A stretch of DNA of 8,559 nt from Acidobacteriaceae bacterium (GCA_031274845.1 JAISPN010000171.1:1-8559), one strand, 5' to 3'. Shown: positions 1 through 5,632, counted from the first letter of the stretch. Notes: generated from the sequence alone by a model not told the origin. A program made the numbers and translations.

Positions 1-480
1 AATGGCCGCCGGCATGTCCGTGCTGTCGACGATGAGGAGGCGTGAGGACTCGAAGGTTGTGAGCGGCAGCGACGCGAGAGGAAACGCGAGCCTGTCGTCG
101 CGATCCCACAGCACGGTGCGCGTCCCGGCAACCGATTCCACGAGCACGACCGCCATCCGGTTCCGGACGCCTGCGACCGTCATCGACCGAGAGAGATCGA
201 CGCCGTGCAGCTCAAGCCAGCCGCGCAGGAACTCGCCGTGCTCGTCGCTCCCAAACGTGCCGACATAGCGCGTGCGCCAGCCAAGACACGCGGCCGCCGC
301 CGCGGCCGTCGCCATCTGCCCGCCGGGCAACCGCGCCCACTGCTCCACCGCCCGCTTGCTGTTGCGCGCTGGCAGTTCAGGCACGACGGCAAGAAGATCG
401 ACGCTGTTCTCGCCAAAGGTCACGATGTCGCACGTCGCATCGGCGCCGCGCACGGTCACGGGAATACGCACGTCACGCAT
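1..480 (-). CDS. PfkB-family carbohydrate kinase (ribokinase-like), C-terminal part missing at window edge
   Basis: This is the N-terminal 160 residues of a ribokinase-superfamily sugar kinase; the frame is open through the left edge. After a short N-terminal extension it has DIVTFGENSVDLL (residues 18-30), the first beta strand that carries substrate-contacting residues in this family. The PfkB signature 1 region follows at residues 53-82: GGQMATAAAAAACLGW, then RYVGTFGSDEHGEF. A lid-like segment (MAVVLVESVAGTRTVLWDRD) comes next. The ATP site and catalytic Asp (GAGD motif) would lie outside the window, so catalytic integrity cannot be judged. The GGQxAT form, in place of GGxxAN, occurs in some general sugar kinases, and the substrate cannot be told. 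The start is uncertain: ATG at 480 has no clear Shine-Dalgarno sequence, and an in-frame GTG at 507 would add nine residues. It lies 24-51 nt downstream of the XRE regulator on the same strand, so the two are probably co-transcribed. Confidence 0.85.
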   Translation of the reverse strand, partial: MRDVRIPVTVRGADATCDIVTFGENSVDLLAVVPELPARNSKRAVEQWARLPGGQMATAAAAAACLGWRTRYVGTFGSDEHGEFLRGWLELHGVDLSRSMTVAGVRNRMAVVLVESVAGTRTVLWDRDDRLAFPLASLPLTTFESSRLLIVDSTDMPAAI

Positions 481-531
481 CGTAGCGCTGAATTTTCTTG
501 CGATCACGCCAGACGGATATCCGGCGGCGGA

Positions 532-771
532 TTATGAATCTCGAAGCAGATCCGTGATGCTGACACGCAGCGTGTCGGCCAGCGTCTTCAGCGTTTGCAG
601 CGTGACGTTTGTTTCGCCACGTTCGATTTCGCCCACGTGAGCGCGGTGCAGCCCGGCATGAAACGCGAGGTCCGCCTGCGTCCAGCCACGTTGCTGTCGA
701 AGCTCATGCACTGTCCGCCCAAGGCGTCGATAGAGATCTTTATCACTCGGCTTTCGACTTGAATCATCCAT
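532..771 (-). CDS. small XRE-family helix-turn-helix regulator
   Basis: This is a 79-residue protein made almost entirely of one Cro/C1-type HTH domain (residues 17-76). Key parts are LRQQRGWTQADLAFHAGL, then HRAHVGEIERGETNVTLQTL, ending LADTLRVSITDLL. The WTQADLA, IERGE and NVTLQTL elements are classic for the XRE fold, and the protein probably binds a palindromic operator as a dimer. The start was chosen at ATG 771 because GGAG sits 5 nt upstream. The frame stays open to an ATG at 816, which would add 15 residues (MFIREIRAVE...) unlike the start of an XRE domain. Size and layout resemble the controller (C) proteins of restriction-modification systems, but no such genes are visible. The downstream partner is a PfkB sugar kinase, so local control of that kinase and of itself is a simple guess. 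It is divergent from lexA. Confidence 0.88.
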   Translation of the reverse strand: MDDSSRKPSDKDLYRRLGRTVHELRQQRGWTQADLAFHAGLHRAHVGEIERGETNVTLQTLKTLADTLRVSITDLLRDS

Positions 772-783
772 CGCCGCTCCATT

Positions 784-818
784 GTGCTCAACAGCACGAA
801 TCTCACGAATGAACATTC
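784..818. promoter_or_regulatory. cluster of short repeats upstream of the XRE gene (candidate operator)
   Basis: Three small repeats lie between the XRE start and lexA. GTGCT (784-788) and AGCAC (793-797) form a 5-bp inverted repeat with a 4-nt centre. CACGAAT occurs twice in direct orientation (795-801 and 804-810), one helical turn minus about a base apart. GAATG (807-811) and CATTC (814-818) form a 5-bp inverted repeat with a 2-nt centre. XRE regulators usually bind such paired half-sites near their own promoter, so this is a reasonable operator candidate. No convincing -35/-10 pair was found for the minus-strand gene, and repeats this short can arise by chance. Confidence 0.35.
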
Positions 819-836
819 AGGCATTCCAGACTGCTA

Positions 837-865
837 TTGATTTTCGCCTTTTCTTTGCATAGAGT
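837..865 (+). promoter_or_regulatory. candidate lexA promoter
   Basis: TTGATT (837-842) and TAGAGT (860-865) are separated by 17 bp. Each matches the sigma-70 consensus at four of six positions. Transcription would begin near 872, giving a leader of about 20 nt and placing the lexA inverted repeat across the start site. This is a match by eye in a GC-rich genome whose promoter consensus is not known to me. Confidence 0.35.
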
Positions 866-892
866 CGCCACGGTTAAAGGAGACCGTGGCGA
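865..892 (+). promoter_or_regulatory. perfect 10-bp inverted repeat enclosing the lexA ribosome binding site
   Basis: TCGCCACGGT (865-874) and ACCGTGGCGA (883-892) are exact reverse complements, separated by the 8-nt spacer TAAAGGAG. The spacer contains the lexA Shine-Dalgarno sequence AGGAG (878-882), and the right arm ends on the A of the ATG. As DNA it has the symmetry expected of an autoregulatory operator for a LexA dimer. It is not an E. coli-type CTGT-N8-ACAG box or a Gram-positive GAAC-N4-GTTC box. As RNA it would form a GC-rich hairpin that shows the ribosome binding site in the loop and pairs the first base of the start codon. The symmetry is directly visible; the function is inferred. 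Confidence 0.6.
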
Positions 893-1500
893 TGCTTCCG
901 CTCACAAAACGGCAACGCGAAATACTGGATTACCTGAGCGATTTCATTCGTGAGCACGGCTACGCGCCGAGCCTTGAAGAAATCGGCAAGCGCTTCGGTC
1001 TGTCGTCGCTGGCGACGGTGCACAAGCACCTCACCAACCTGCAGGACAAAGGGTTCATCAAGCGCGCCTGGAACCGGAGCCGCTCGGTGGAGATGGTCGC
1101 CACTCGCAGCGGTGGACGCGCCATCGAGCTGCCGCTCCTCGGCTATGTCGCCGCCGGGCTCCCGATCGAAGCGGTCGCCTCGAACGAAACGATTACCGTC
1201 CCCGACACCTTCGTCGGCAAGAAGGACACCTACGTCCTCCGCGTGCGCGGCAACTCGATGATCGACGAGCAGATCCGCGACGGCGATTTCGTGGTGGTCG
1301 AAGATCGCAAGTCAGCCGAGAACGGCGAGATGGTCATCGCGCTCCTGGGCGGCCACGACGTCACGCTGAAGAAGCTCTACCGGGAGCCGAACGGCCGCAT
1401 CCGCCTGCAGCCAGCCAACACGATGATGCAGCCGATTTTCGCTGACGCCAACGAGGTGCAGGTGCAAGGGGTCGTCGTCGGCGTCATGCGGAAGTACTGA
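892..1500 (+). CDS. lexA: LexA repressor, SOS response regulator with self-cleaving S24 domain
   Basis: This is a 202-residue protein, the same length as E. coli LexA. The N-terminal winged helix-turn-helix (about residues 1-67) begins LTKRQREILDYLSDFI; its recognition helix contains SSLATVHKHL, unlike the enterobacterial SPNAAEEHL, so a different operator is expected. The C-terminal S24 peptidase domain has the cleavage site Ala88-Gly89 (GYVAAGLP), catalytic Ser122 (RGNSMID) and general-base Lys160 (VTLKKLY). All elements for RecA-stimulated self-cleavage are present. It would repress SOS genes until DNA damage activates RecA. The start ATG 892 has AGGAG ending 9 nt upstream; an in-frame GTG at 886 would be only 3 nt from that site and is less likely. 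The perfect inverted repeat over its start suggests autoregulation. It heads a run of close plus-strand genes. Confidence 0.97.
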   Translation: MLPLTKRQREILDYLSDFIREHGYAPSLEEIGKRFGLSSLATVHKHLTNLQDKGFIKRAWNRSRSVEMVATRSGGRAIELPLLGYVAAGLPIEAVASNETITVPDTFVGKKDTYVLRVRGNSMIDEQIRDGDFVVVEDRKSAENGEMVIALLGGHDVTLKKLYREPNGRIRLQPANTMMQPIFADANEVQVQGVVVGVMRKY

Positions 1501-1519
1501 GCGCGAGTATGATTTGGTC

Positions 1520-1852
1520 ATGTCCGATCAATCGAAACAGATCAACTTCACGATCGTCCCGGCCACCGACGAGGCCGGAGCGCCCACGGCACGCACCTAC
1601 TCGAACTTCTGCGCCATCGCGCACACGCCGTTCGACTTCACGCTGACCTTCTGCGAGGTGATGCCGCTCTCGGAAAAAGAAATCCGCGAGGCGGAAACCG
1701 ACCATGTCGTCCACGCGCCGGTGCGCGCCAAGGTGGTCGTCCCGGTCCAATTTGTGCCGAACCTCATCGCCGCGCTGCAGGAACACTGGCGGGTCTTCTC
1801 CGAGTCGCACGTAAACGCCAACTGGAACAAAGGGACCGGACCGATTCACTAA
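1520..1852 (+). CDS. DUF3467 domain protein of unknown function
   Basis: This is a 110-residue protein matching the DUF3467 pattern. The core is ARTYSNFCAIAHTPFDFTLTF (residues 24-44, recalling the family's YANFv..sHtpfDF.ldF). Further on comes APVRAKVVVPVQFVPNLIAALQEHW (residues 66-90), which corresponds to the family's conserved segment ending in ALQeN/H. It has no signal peptide, membrane segment or metal-binding motif, so it is probably a small cytoplasmic protein. The family's molecular role is not known to me. ATG 1520 was chosen; a TTG at 1514 would add two residues, and the ribosome binding site is weak for both. It starts 19 nt after lexA and stops 28 nt before nth, so it is probably transcribed with them. 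The acidic linker (SEKEIREAETD, residues 51-61) between the two conserved blocks looks variable. Confidence 0.8.
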   Translation: MSDQSKQINFTIVPATDEAGAPTARTYSNFCAIAHTPFDFTLTFCEVMPLSEKEIREAETDHVVHAPVRAKVVVPVQFVPNLIAALQEHWRVFSESHVNANWNKGTGPIH

Positions 1853-1872
1853 CGCATCGCCCACACGATGCG
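1853..1872 (+). promoter_or_regulatory. stem-loop between the DUF3467 gene and nth
   Basis: CGCATCG (1853-1859) and CGATGCG (1866-1872) are exact complements around a 6-nt loop. The stem starts directly after the DUF3467 stop codon and ends 8 nt before the nth GTG. Only ATTT follows, then CCCC, so it is a poor intrinsic terminator. It occupies the place where the nth ribosome binding site would be expected. It could reduce nth translation, stabilise the upstream message or act as a weak terminator. Confidence 0.4.
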
Positions 1873-1880
1873 ATTTCCCC

Positions 1881-2552
1881 GTGAAATCCCCTCTCGATAT
1901 ACGCAAGATCTTCGACGCGCTGGACCGGCAGCATCCCGGCGCCGATACGGAACTCCACTACACGACCGCGTTCGAACTGCTGGCCGCGACGATTCTGTCG
2001 GCCCAGTCAACCGACCAGCGCGTGAATCTGGTGACGCCGGCGCTCTTCGCGCGCTATCCCGATGCCGAAACCATGGCGCAGGCCGCACCTGAAGATCTTG
2101 AACCGCTGATTCACTCAACGGGGTTCTTCCGCGCCAAAGCCAAGTCACTCATTGGCATGGCACGGATGCTTGTCGCCGAGCACGGCGGAGAGGTGCCGGC
2201 CGACATGGACGCGCTCACCGCGCTGCCCGGCGTTGGACGCAAGACGGCCAACGTCGTCCTCGGCCACGCGCTGCACGTGCCCGGCTTCCCGGTCGATCGT
2301 CACGTCTTGCGCGTCTCGAACCGCATCGGCATCGCTGACGGCGACGACCCGGAACAGGTCGAAGCGCAACTCTGCGCAGAGCTTCCGCCGGAGCGATGGA
2401 CGCGCGCCTCCGACACGCTCATCCTGCACGGACGCCGCATCTGCAAACCGAAGCCGCTCTGCGACCAGTGCGACGTGCGGACGCACTGCGACGAAGCGGC
2501 GCGGGCAACGCGGAAGACACCATCGCGGACCGCAAGGTCGCGGAAACAATGA
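1881..2552 (+). CDS. nth: endonuclease III, DNA glycosylase/AP lyase
   Basis: This is a 223-residue HhH-GPD DNA glycosylase of base excision repair, which removes oxidised pyrimidines and nicks abasic sites. The N-terminal helices contain FELLAATILSAQSTDQRVN (residues 31-49). The helix-hairpin-helix LPGVGRKTANVV (115-126) carries the catalytic Lys121, and Asp139 lies in PVDRHVLRVSNR. The C-terminal [4Fe-4S] cluster cysteines are Cys188, Cys194, Cys197 and Cys203. Spacing of the first pair is X5 (CKPKPLC), not the classical X6. A basic tail follows (TRKTPSRTARSRKQ). The retained Lys and the lack of a MutY-type C-terminal domain favour Nth over MutY. The only sensible start is GTG 1881, since no in-frame start exists between the upstream stop and it. 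No Shine-Dalgarno sequence is visible. Its stop overlaps the next gene's ATG (ATGA), implying translational coupling. Confidence 0.95.
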   Translation: MKSPLDIRKIFDALDRQHPGADTELHYTTAFELLAATILSAQSTDQRVNLVTPALFARYPDAETMAQAAPEDLEPLIHSTGFFRAKAKSLIGMARMLVAEHGGEVPADMDALTALPGVGRKTANVVLGHALHVPGFPVDRHVLRVSNRIGIADGDDPEQVEAQLCAELPPERWTRASDTLILHGRRICKPKPLCDQCDVRTHCDEAARATRKTPSRTARSRKQ

Positions 2553-2971
2553 CCCGCGACGAGTTCGAGCGGCACGTTGCCGACGCGCTGGCGACGATTC
2601 CAACACCGTTCCGCCACGCGATGAAAAACATCGCCATCGTCGTGCAATCCGAACCGTCGCCGGAGATGCTCAACGACCTCGACATCGAGCCGCCTGATAC
2701 GCTGTTTGGTCTTTATCAAGGGACGCCGCTCACCGAACGGCACTGGGATTACGGCAACGCGCTCCCCGATCGGATTCTGCTCTTTCAAGGACCGCACGAG
2801 CGCGAGGCCGTCGACCAAGACGACCTCATCGGGTCGATTGCCGAAACACTCATCCACGAAGTCGGCCACTACTTCGGCATGAGCGAAGAACAGATTGACG
2901 AGATCGAAGAACACTACTGGCATGGCGGCAACGACACCAGCGACGATGAAGACGACGAGAGCGACGAGTAG
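2549..2971 (+). CDS. small zincin-like metallopeptidase family protein (HExxH)
   Basis: This is a 140-residue protein resembling the zincin_1 family (PF06262, formerly DUF1025), minimal one-domain zincins of unknown substrate. It begins MTRDEFERHVADALATIP, typical of the family. It then has DTLFGLYQGTPL (residues 50-61), where the family has the LfGLYeGvPl strand, and PDRILLFQGP. The metal site LIHEVGHYFGMSEEQ gives His103, Glu104 and His107, with Gly110 and Glu113 matching HExxHxxGxx(D/E); Glu113 is the likely third ligand. A very acidic tail of about 13 residues (DTSDDEDDESDE) ends the protein. There is no signal peptide, so it is probably cytoplasmic. The ATG overlaps the nth stop by 4 nt, and its 3' end overlaps rsmA. 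Some members may be inactive as proteases; here the motif is complete. Other positions for the start, further upstream inside nth, are unlikely. Confidence 0.88.
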   Translation: MTRDEFERHVADALATIPTPFRHAMKNIAIVVQSEPSPEMLNDLDIEPPDTLFGLYQGTPLTERHWDYGNALPDRILLFQGPHEREAVDQDDLIGSIAETLIHEVGHYFGMSEEQIDEIEEHYWHGGNDTSDDEDDESDE

Positions 2972-3785
2972 ACCGCATCCGCCGGCGCGCAAGCGGTTCG
3001 GCCAGCACTTTCTCGAACGCTCGTGGGTCGAGAAGCTCGTCAACAAAATCGATCCACGCGAGACCGACACCTTTATTGAAATCGGTCCTGGGCGCGGCGC
3101 CATCACCTTCCCGCTGGCCGCGCGCGCGGGGCGTGTCGTGGCGTGTGAGATCGATCGCGTGCTGGCGGCGTCACTCGACGCGCGGCAATTACCGAACGTC
3201 TCGCTGGTGGTGGGCGACTTTCTTGAGATCACGCCCGAGCAACTTCGGGCGGCAGCAGCCGATGCGACGTGCCTCCGCGTGGCCGGCAACCTCCCCTACA
3301 ACGTCGCGTCGCCGATTCTGTTCAAGCTCACCGCACTGTACCGCGCCGGTCTGCCGCTTGTTGACGCCACCGTGATGCTGCAGCGTGAGGTCGCGGATCG
3401 GCTCCTCGCCTCGCCGGGCACGCGCGACTACGGCGTACTGACGGTGCTCATCGGCTATGCGGCGCGCATCGAGCGGGTGCTGCAATTGCCACCGGGCGCC
3501 TTCCGGCCGCCGCCCAAGGTCCACTCCTCGGTCGTCCGCCTCGTGTTCCGCGAACCGGCGACGGTGGCAAAAAGCCCGGAGTGTCTGGCGCTCCTTACGC
3601 ACTCGGTCTTCGCGCGCCGCCGGAAAACGCTCGCCAATGCGCTGCTCGGCTATCCCCACGCCCGTCCTGACGATCTCGCGGAATGGCTGCGCGGACACGG
3701 CATCGACCCCGCGCGCCGGCCGGAAACGCTCGCCATCGACGAACTGGTGATCCTCGCCAACGATCTCGCCGCTCTCGCCGTCTGA
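2946..3785 (+). CDS. rsmA: 16S rRNA (adenine1518-N6/adenine1519-N6)-dimethyltransferase
   Basis: This 279-residue KsgA/Dim1-family enzyme dimethylates two adjacent adenines in the 3' terminal hairpin of 16S rRNA during 30S assembly, using S-adenosylmethionine. After the start comes RKRFGQHFLERSWV, the N-terminal family hallmark. SAM motif I is FIEIGPGRGAITFPL (GPGRG at 47-51), motif II is VACEIDRVLA, and GDFLEI follows. The catalytic NLPY (115-118) lies in NLPYNVASPILFKL. Also present are MLQREVADRLL, the FRPPPKV loop (186-192) and FARRRKTLANAL (222-233) of the C-terminal domain. The start is placed at ATG 2946, overlapping the metallopeptidase gene by 26 nt. ATG 2922 in the same frame is possible and would add eight residues. 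Ribosome binding sites are weak for both, so coupled translation is likely. It is the last gene of the lexA-led run. Confidence 0.96.
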   Translation: MKTTRATSRPHPPARKRFGQHFLERSWVEKLVNKIDPRETDTFIEIGPGRGAITFPLAARAGRVVACEIDRVLAASLDARQLPNVSLVVGDFLEITPEQLRAAAADATCLRVAGNLPYNVASPILFKLTALYRAGLPLVDATVMLQREVADRLLASPGTRDYGVLTVLIGYAARIERVLQLPPGAFRPPPKVHSSVVRLVFREPATVAKSPECLALLTHSVFARRRKTLANALLGYPHARPDDLAEWLRGHGIDPARRPETLAIDELVILANDLAALAV

Positions 3786-3786
3786 G

Positions 3787-3805
3787 TCCCGGCTCAGCCG
3801 AGGGA
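3787..3805 (+). terminator. weak hairpin after rsmA
   Basis: TCCC (3787-3790) pairs with GGGA (3802-3805), and GGC (3791-3793) with GCC (3797-3799) around a 3-nt loop, with a 2-nt bulge on the right side. It lies one base after the rsmA stop. No T-run follows, so it is not a convincing intrinsic terminator. It could be a partial one, or Rho may be used. The boundary fits the promoter candidate just downstream. Confidence 0.25.
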
Positions 3806-3811
3806 TCGGTG

Positions 3812-3820
3812 TGCTATAGT
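3812..3820 (+). promoter_or_regulatory. extended -10 promoter candidate for rnj
   Basis: TGCTATAGT is an extended -10 element (TGN followed by TATAGT, five of six to TATAAT). It stands out in this GC-rich sequence. No good -35 hexamer lies 16-18 bp upstream (GCTCAG or similar), as often seen with extended -10 promoters. Transcription would start near 3826-3828 and leave a leader of about 155 nt before rnj. The site is 27 nt after the rsmA stop, the natural place for a new transcription unit. Confidence 0.5.
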
Positions 3821-3841
3821 TTCTCCTGCTATCTCGTTCTC

Positions 3842-3918
3842 CCGACGCATGTTGTCGGCAAACCCGCCCCGTAGTTTTCAGGCGCGCCCAGCGGCCTGAG
3901 TGCGCCGCCTCACGCGGC
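3842..3918 (+). promoter_or_regulatory. leader of rnj with competing short hairpins and a possible mini-ORF
   Basis: Between the promoter candidate and rnj, CCGAC (3842-3846) pairs with GTCGG (3854-3858). TCAGGC (3878-3883) pairs with GCCTGA (3894-3899). GCCGC (3904-3908) pairs with GCGGC (3914-3918), but the same GCCGC can instead pair with GCGGC at 3891-3895, which would break both neighbouring stems. An ATG at 3849 opens a 16-codon frame (MLSANPPRSFQARPAA) that stops at 3897-3899 inside the second stem; it has no clear ribosome binding site. The rest of the leader (3919-3982) shows nothing recognisable. Regulation here is speculative. Confidence 0.3.
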
Positions 3919-3982
3919 CCCCGACGTTGCCCGCCGCTCCCGCCAGGGACAGCGCGCGTCGGTGTGTGTCACCTGGATTCAG

Positions 3983-5632
3983 ATGCTCGAAATCGTTCCC
4001 CTCGGCGGCCTTGGAGAGTTCGGCATGAACATGCTCGCGCTCTCGTGGCAGGACACGACCATTGTCGTGGACGCCGGGATCATGTTTCCTGATGCCGATC
4101 TGCTCGGCGTCGACCGGATTATTCCGGACCTCAGCTACCTGCAACAGCGCGGCGGCGCGCAGGCGCTCGTGCTGACGCACGGCCACGAGGATCACATCGG
4201 CGGCGTCCCGCACGTGATGCACGCCGTCCACGGTCCGGTGTACGGGACGGCGTTGACGCTGGCGCTCGTCGAGCCGAAGCTGCGCGAGCACGGCCTGAAC
4301 GACGTGGATCTGCACACCGTCACGCCGCGCGACCGCGTCGATGTCGGTCCGTTCACGATTGAATTCATTCGCGTGACGCACAGCATCCCCGACTGCGTGG
4401 CGCTGGCGATCCATACACCGGCCGGCGTCATCATCCACACCGGCGATTTCAAAATCGATCAGACGCCGCTCGACGGCGAACATTTCGATCTGCACCGCTT
4501 CGCCGAGCTTGGACGCGAAGGGGTGCTGGCGCTCTTTGCGGACAGCACGAACGTCGATCGCCGCGGCTTCACCGGATCGGAGACCGAAGTCGTTGATGCC
4601 TTCGAAGAGGTGTTCACCAGCGCCAACGGACGCATCATCGTCGCGGCCTTCTCATCGAGCCTCTACCGGATGCAGATCGTCGTCGATCTGGCGGCGCAGT
4701 TCGATCGCAAGGTGGCATTTACGGGCCGCGGCATGATCGAAAACTCGCAGATCGCGCAACGGCTCGGCCGCCTGCACATCCCCGCCGGCGTACAGATTCG
4801 CGATGCAGACGTGGCGCACTATCCGGCGCAAGACGTGCTCTGTCTCTGCACCGGATCGCAAGGCGAGCCGATGTCGGCGCTCTCGCGTATTGCCGTGGAC
4901 GATCATCGCCACGTCAAAGTCACAGCCGACGACGTGGTGGTGCTGTCGGCGCGGGCAATTCCCGGCAACGAGAAAGCCATCAGCCGCGTGATGAATCATC
5001 TAGCGCGTCGCGGCGCGTCGGTCGTCCACGAAGGGTTGAAGCACGTCCATGTCTCCGGGCACGCCAGCGTCGAGGAGCTGAAGCTGATGCTGACGCTCGT
5101 GCAGCCGCGCTACTTCGTGCCGGTCCACGGCGAGTACCGGCAGTTGTCGCTGCACGCGCACATCGCCAGCCGCGTACTCGCGGGACGGAACCCGCGCACG
5201 CAAATTCAGATCGCGGAAAATGGGGACATCCTGCACCTTGATGAAGAAGGCATCCGCATCGCGGGCAAGGCTCCGGTCGGCCGCGTGCTGATCGACGCCA
5301 CGAAGACCGGCGAGGTTGCCGACGAGGTATTGCGCGACAGGCGTCATCTTGCCGAAGACGGCCTCGTCGTGCCGGTGGTCGCCATCAACGCGCAAACCGG
5401 ACAGCTCGAAGGGGTGCCAGACATCATCACGCGCGGATTCGTCATGGAACAGAGCGAGGCGTTGCTGGCGGACGGCACCAAAGCGCTCATCAACGCGGTG
5501 GAACAGGCAAGCTTCGAGGAGCGGACGGACCAGGGCATCATCAAGGAGAAGCTGCGCGTCGAGTTGCGCCGCTTCTTCCGTAAGCGATCGGGCCGGCGCC
5601 CACTCGTGCTGCCGGTCATCATGGAGATCTGA
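3983..5632 (+). CDS. rnj: ribonuclease J, metallo-beta-lactamase/beta-CASP endo- and exoribonuclease
   Basis: This 549-residue protein has the usual RNase J length and layout. RNase J cleaves RNA internally and degrades it 5' to 3', acting in mRNA turnover and rRNA maturation in bacteria that often lack RNase E. It opens with LEIVPLGGLGEFGMNM. The zinc site has HGHEDH (residues 66-71), His133 (VTHSIPD) and Asp155 (HTGDFKID). The beta-CASP region contains GRGMIENSQIA, the substrate-phosphate loop TGSQGEPMSAL, then ARAIPGNEKAI. SGHAS (358-362) and PVHGEYRQL (His382) complete the active site. The C-terminal domain ends with RRFFRKRSGRRPLVLPVIMEI. ATG 3983 was chosen because it sits directly before the conserved start of the fold and GGA lies 5 nt upstream. 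A GTG at 3962 would add seven residues. It is followed after 4 nt by ftsK. Confidence 0.95.
   Translation: MLEIVPLGGLGEFGMNMLALSWQDTTIVVDAGIMFPDADLLGVDRIIPDLSYLQQRGGAQALVLTHGHEDHIGGVPHVMHAVHGPVYGTALTLALVEPKLREHGLNDVDLHTVTPRDRVDVGPFTIEFIRVTHSIPDCVALAIHTPAGVIIHTGDFKIDQTPLDGEHFDLHRFAELGREGVLALFADSTNVDRRGFTGSETEVVDAFEEVFTSANGRIIVAAFSSSLYRMQIVVDLAAQFDRKVAFTGRGMIENSQIAQRLGRLHIPAGVQIRDADVAHYPAQDVLCLCTGSQGEPMSALSRIAVDDHRHVKVTADDVVVLSARAIPGNEKAISRVMNHLARRGASVVHEGLKHVHVSGHASVEELKLMLTLVQPRYFVPVHGEYRQLSLHAHIASRVLAGRNPRTQIQIAENGDILHLDEEGIRIAGKAPVGRVLIDATKTGEVADEVLRDRRHLAEDGLVVPVVAINAQTGQLEGVPDIITRGFVMEQSEALLADGTKALINAVEQASFEERTDQGIIKEKLRVELRRFFRKRSGRRPLVLPVIMEI

Noticed and set aside
532..771. The XRE protein as controller of a restriction-modification or toxin-antitoxin system
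   Set aside because: Size fits, but no restriction enzyme, methylase, toxin or kinase of the HipA type is beside it. Its neighbour is a PfkB sugar kinase.
772..816. A longer start for the XRE protein at ATG 816
   Set aside because: The ATG at 771 has a well-placed GGAG and gives a usual compact XRE protein. The added 15 residues have no family support.
886..891. GTG 886 as lexA start
   Set aside because: It lies only 3 nt from the Shine-Dalgarno sequence, while ATG 892 has workable spacing and starts directly with the conserved LTKRQREIL segment.
817..891. Classical SOS boxes (CTGT-N8-ACAG, GAAC-N4-GTTC, GTTC-N7-GTTC) upstream of lexA
   Set aside because: I looked for each by eye and none is present. 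The inverted repeat at 865-892 is the only strong symmetry.
2300..3289. A 329-residue open frame on the minus strand
   Set aside because: It runs opposite to nth, the zincin gene and rsmA, all of which have clear family motifs. Its translation is arginine- and serine-rich with no recognisable domain, typical of antisense frames in GC-rich DNA.
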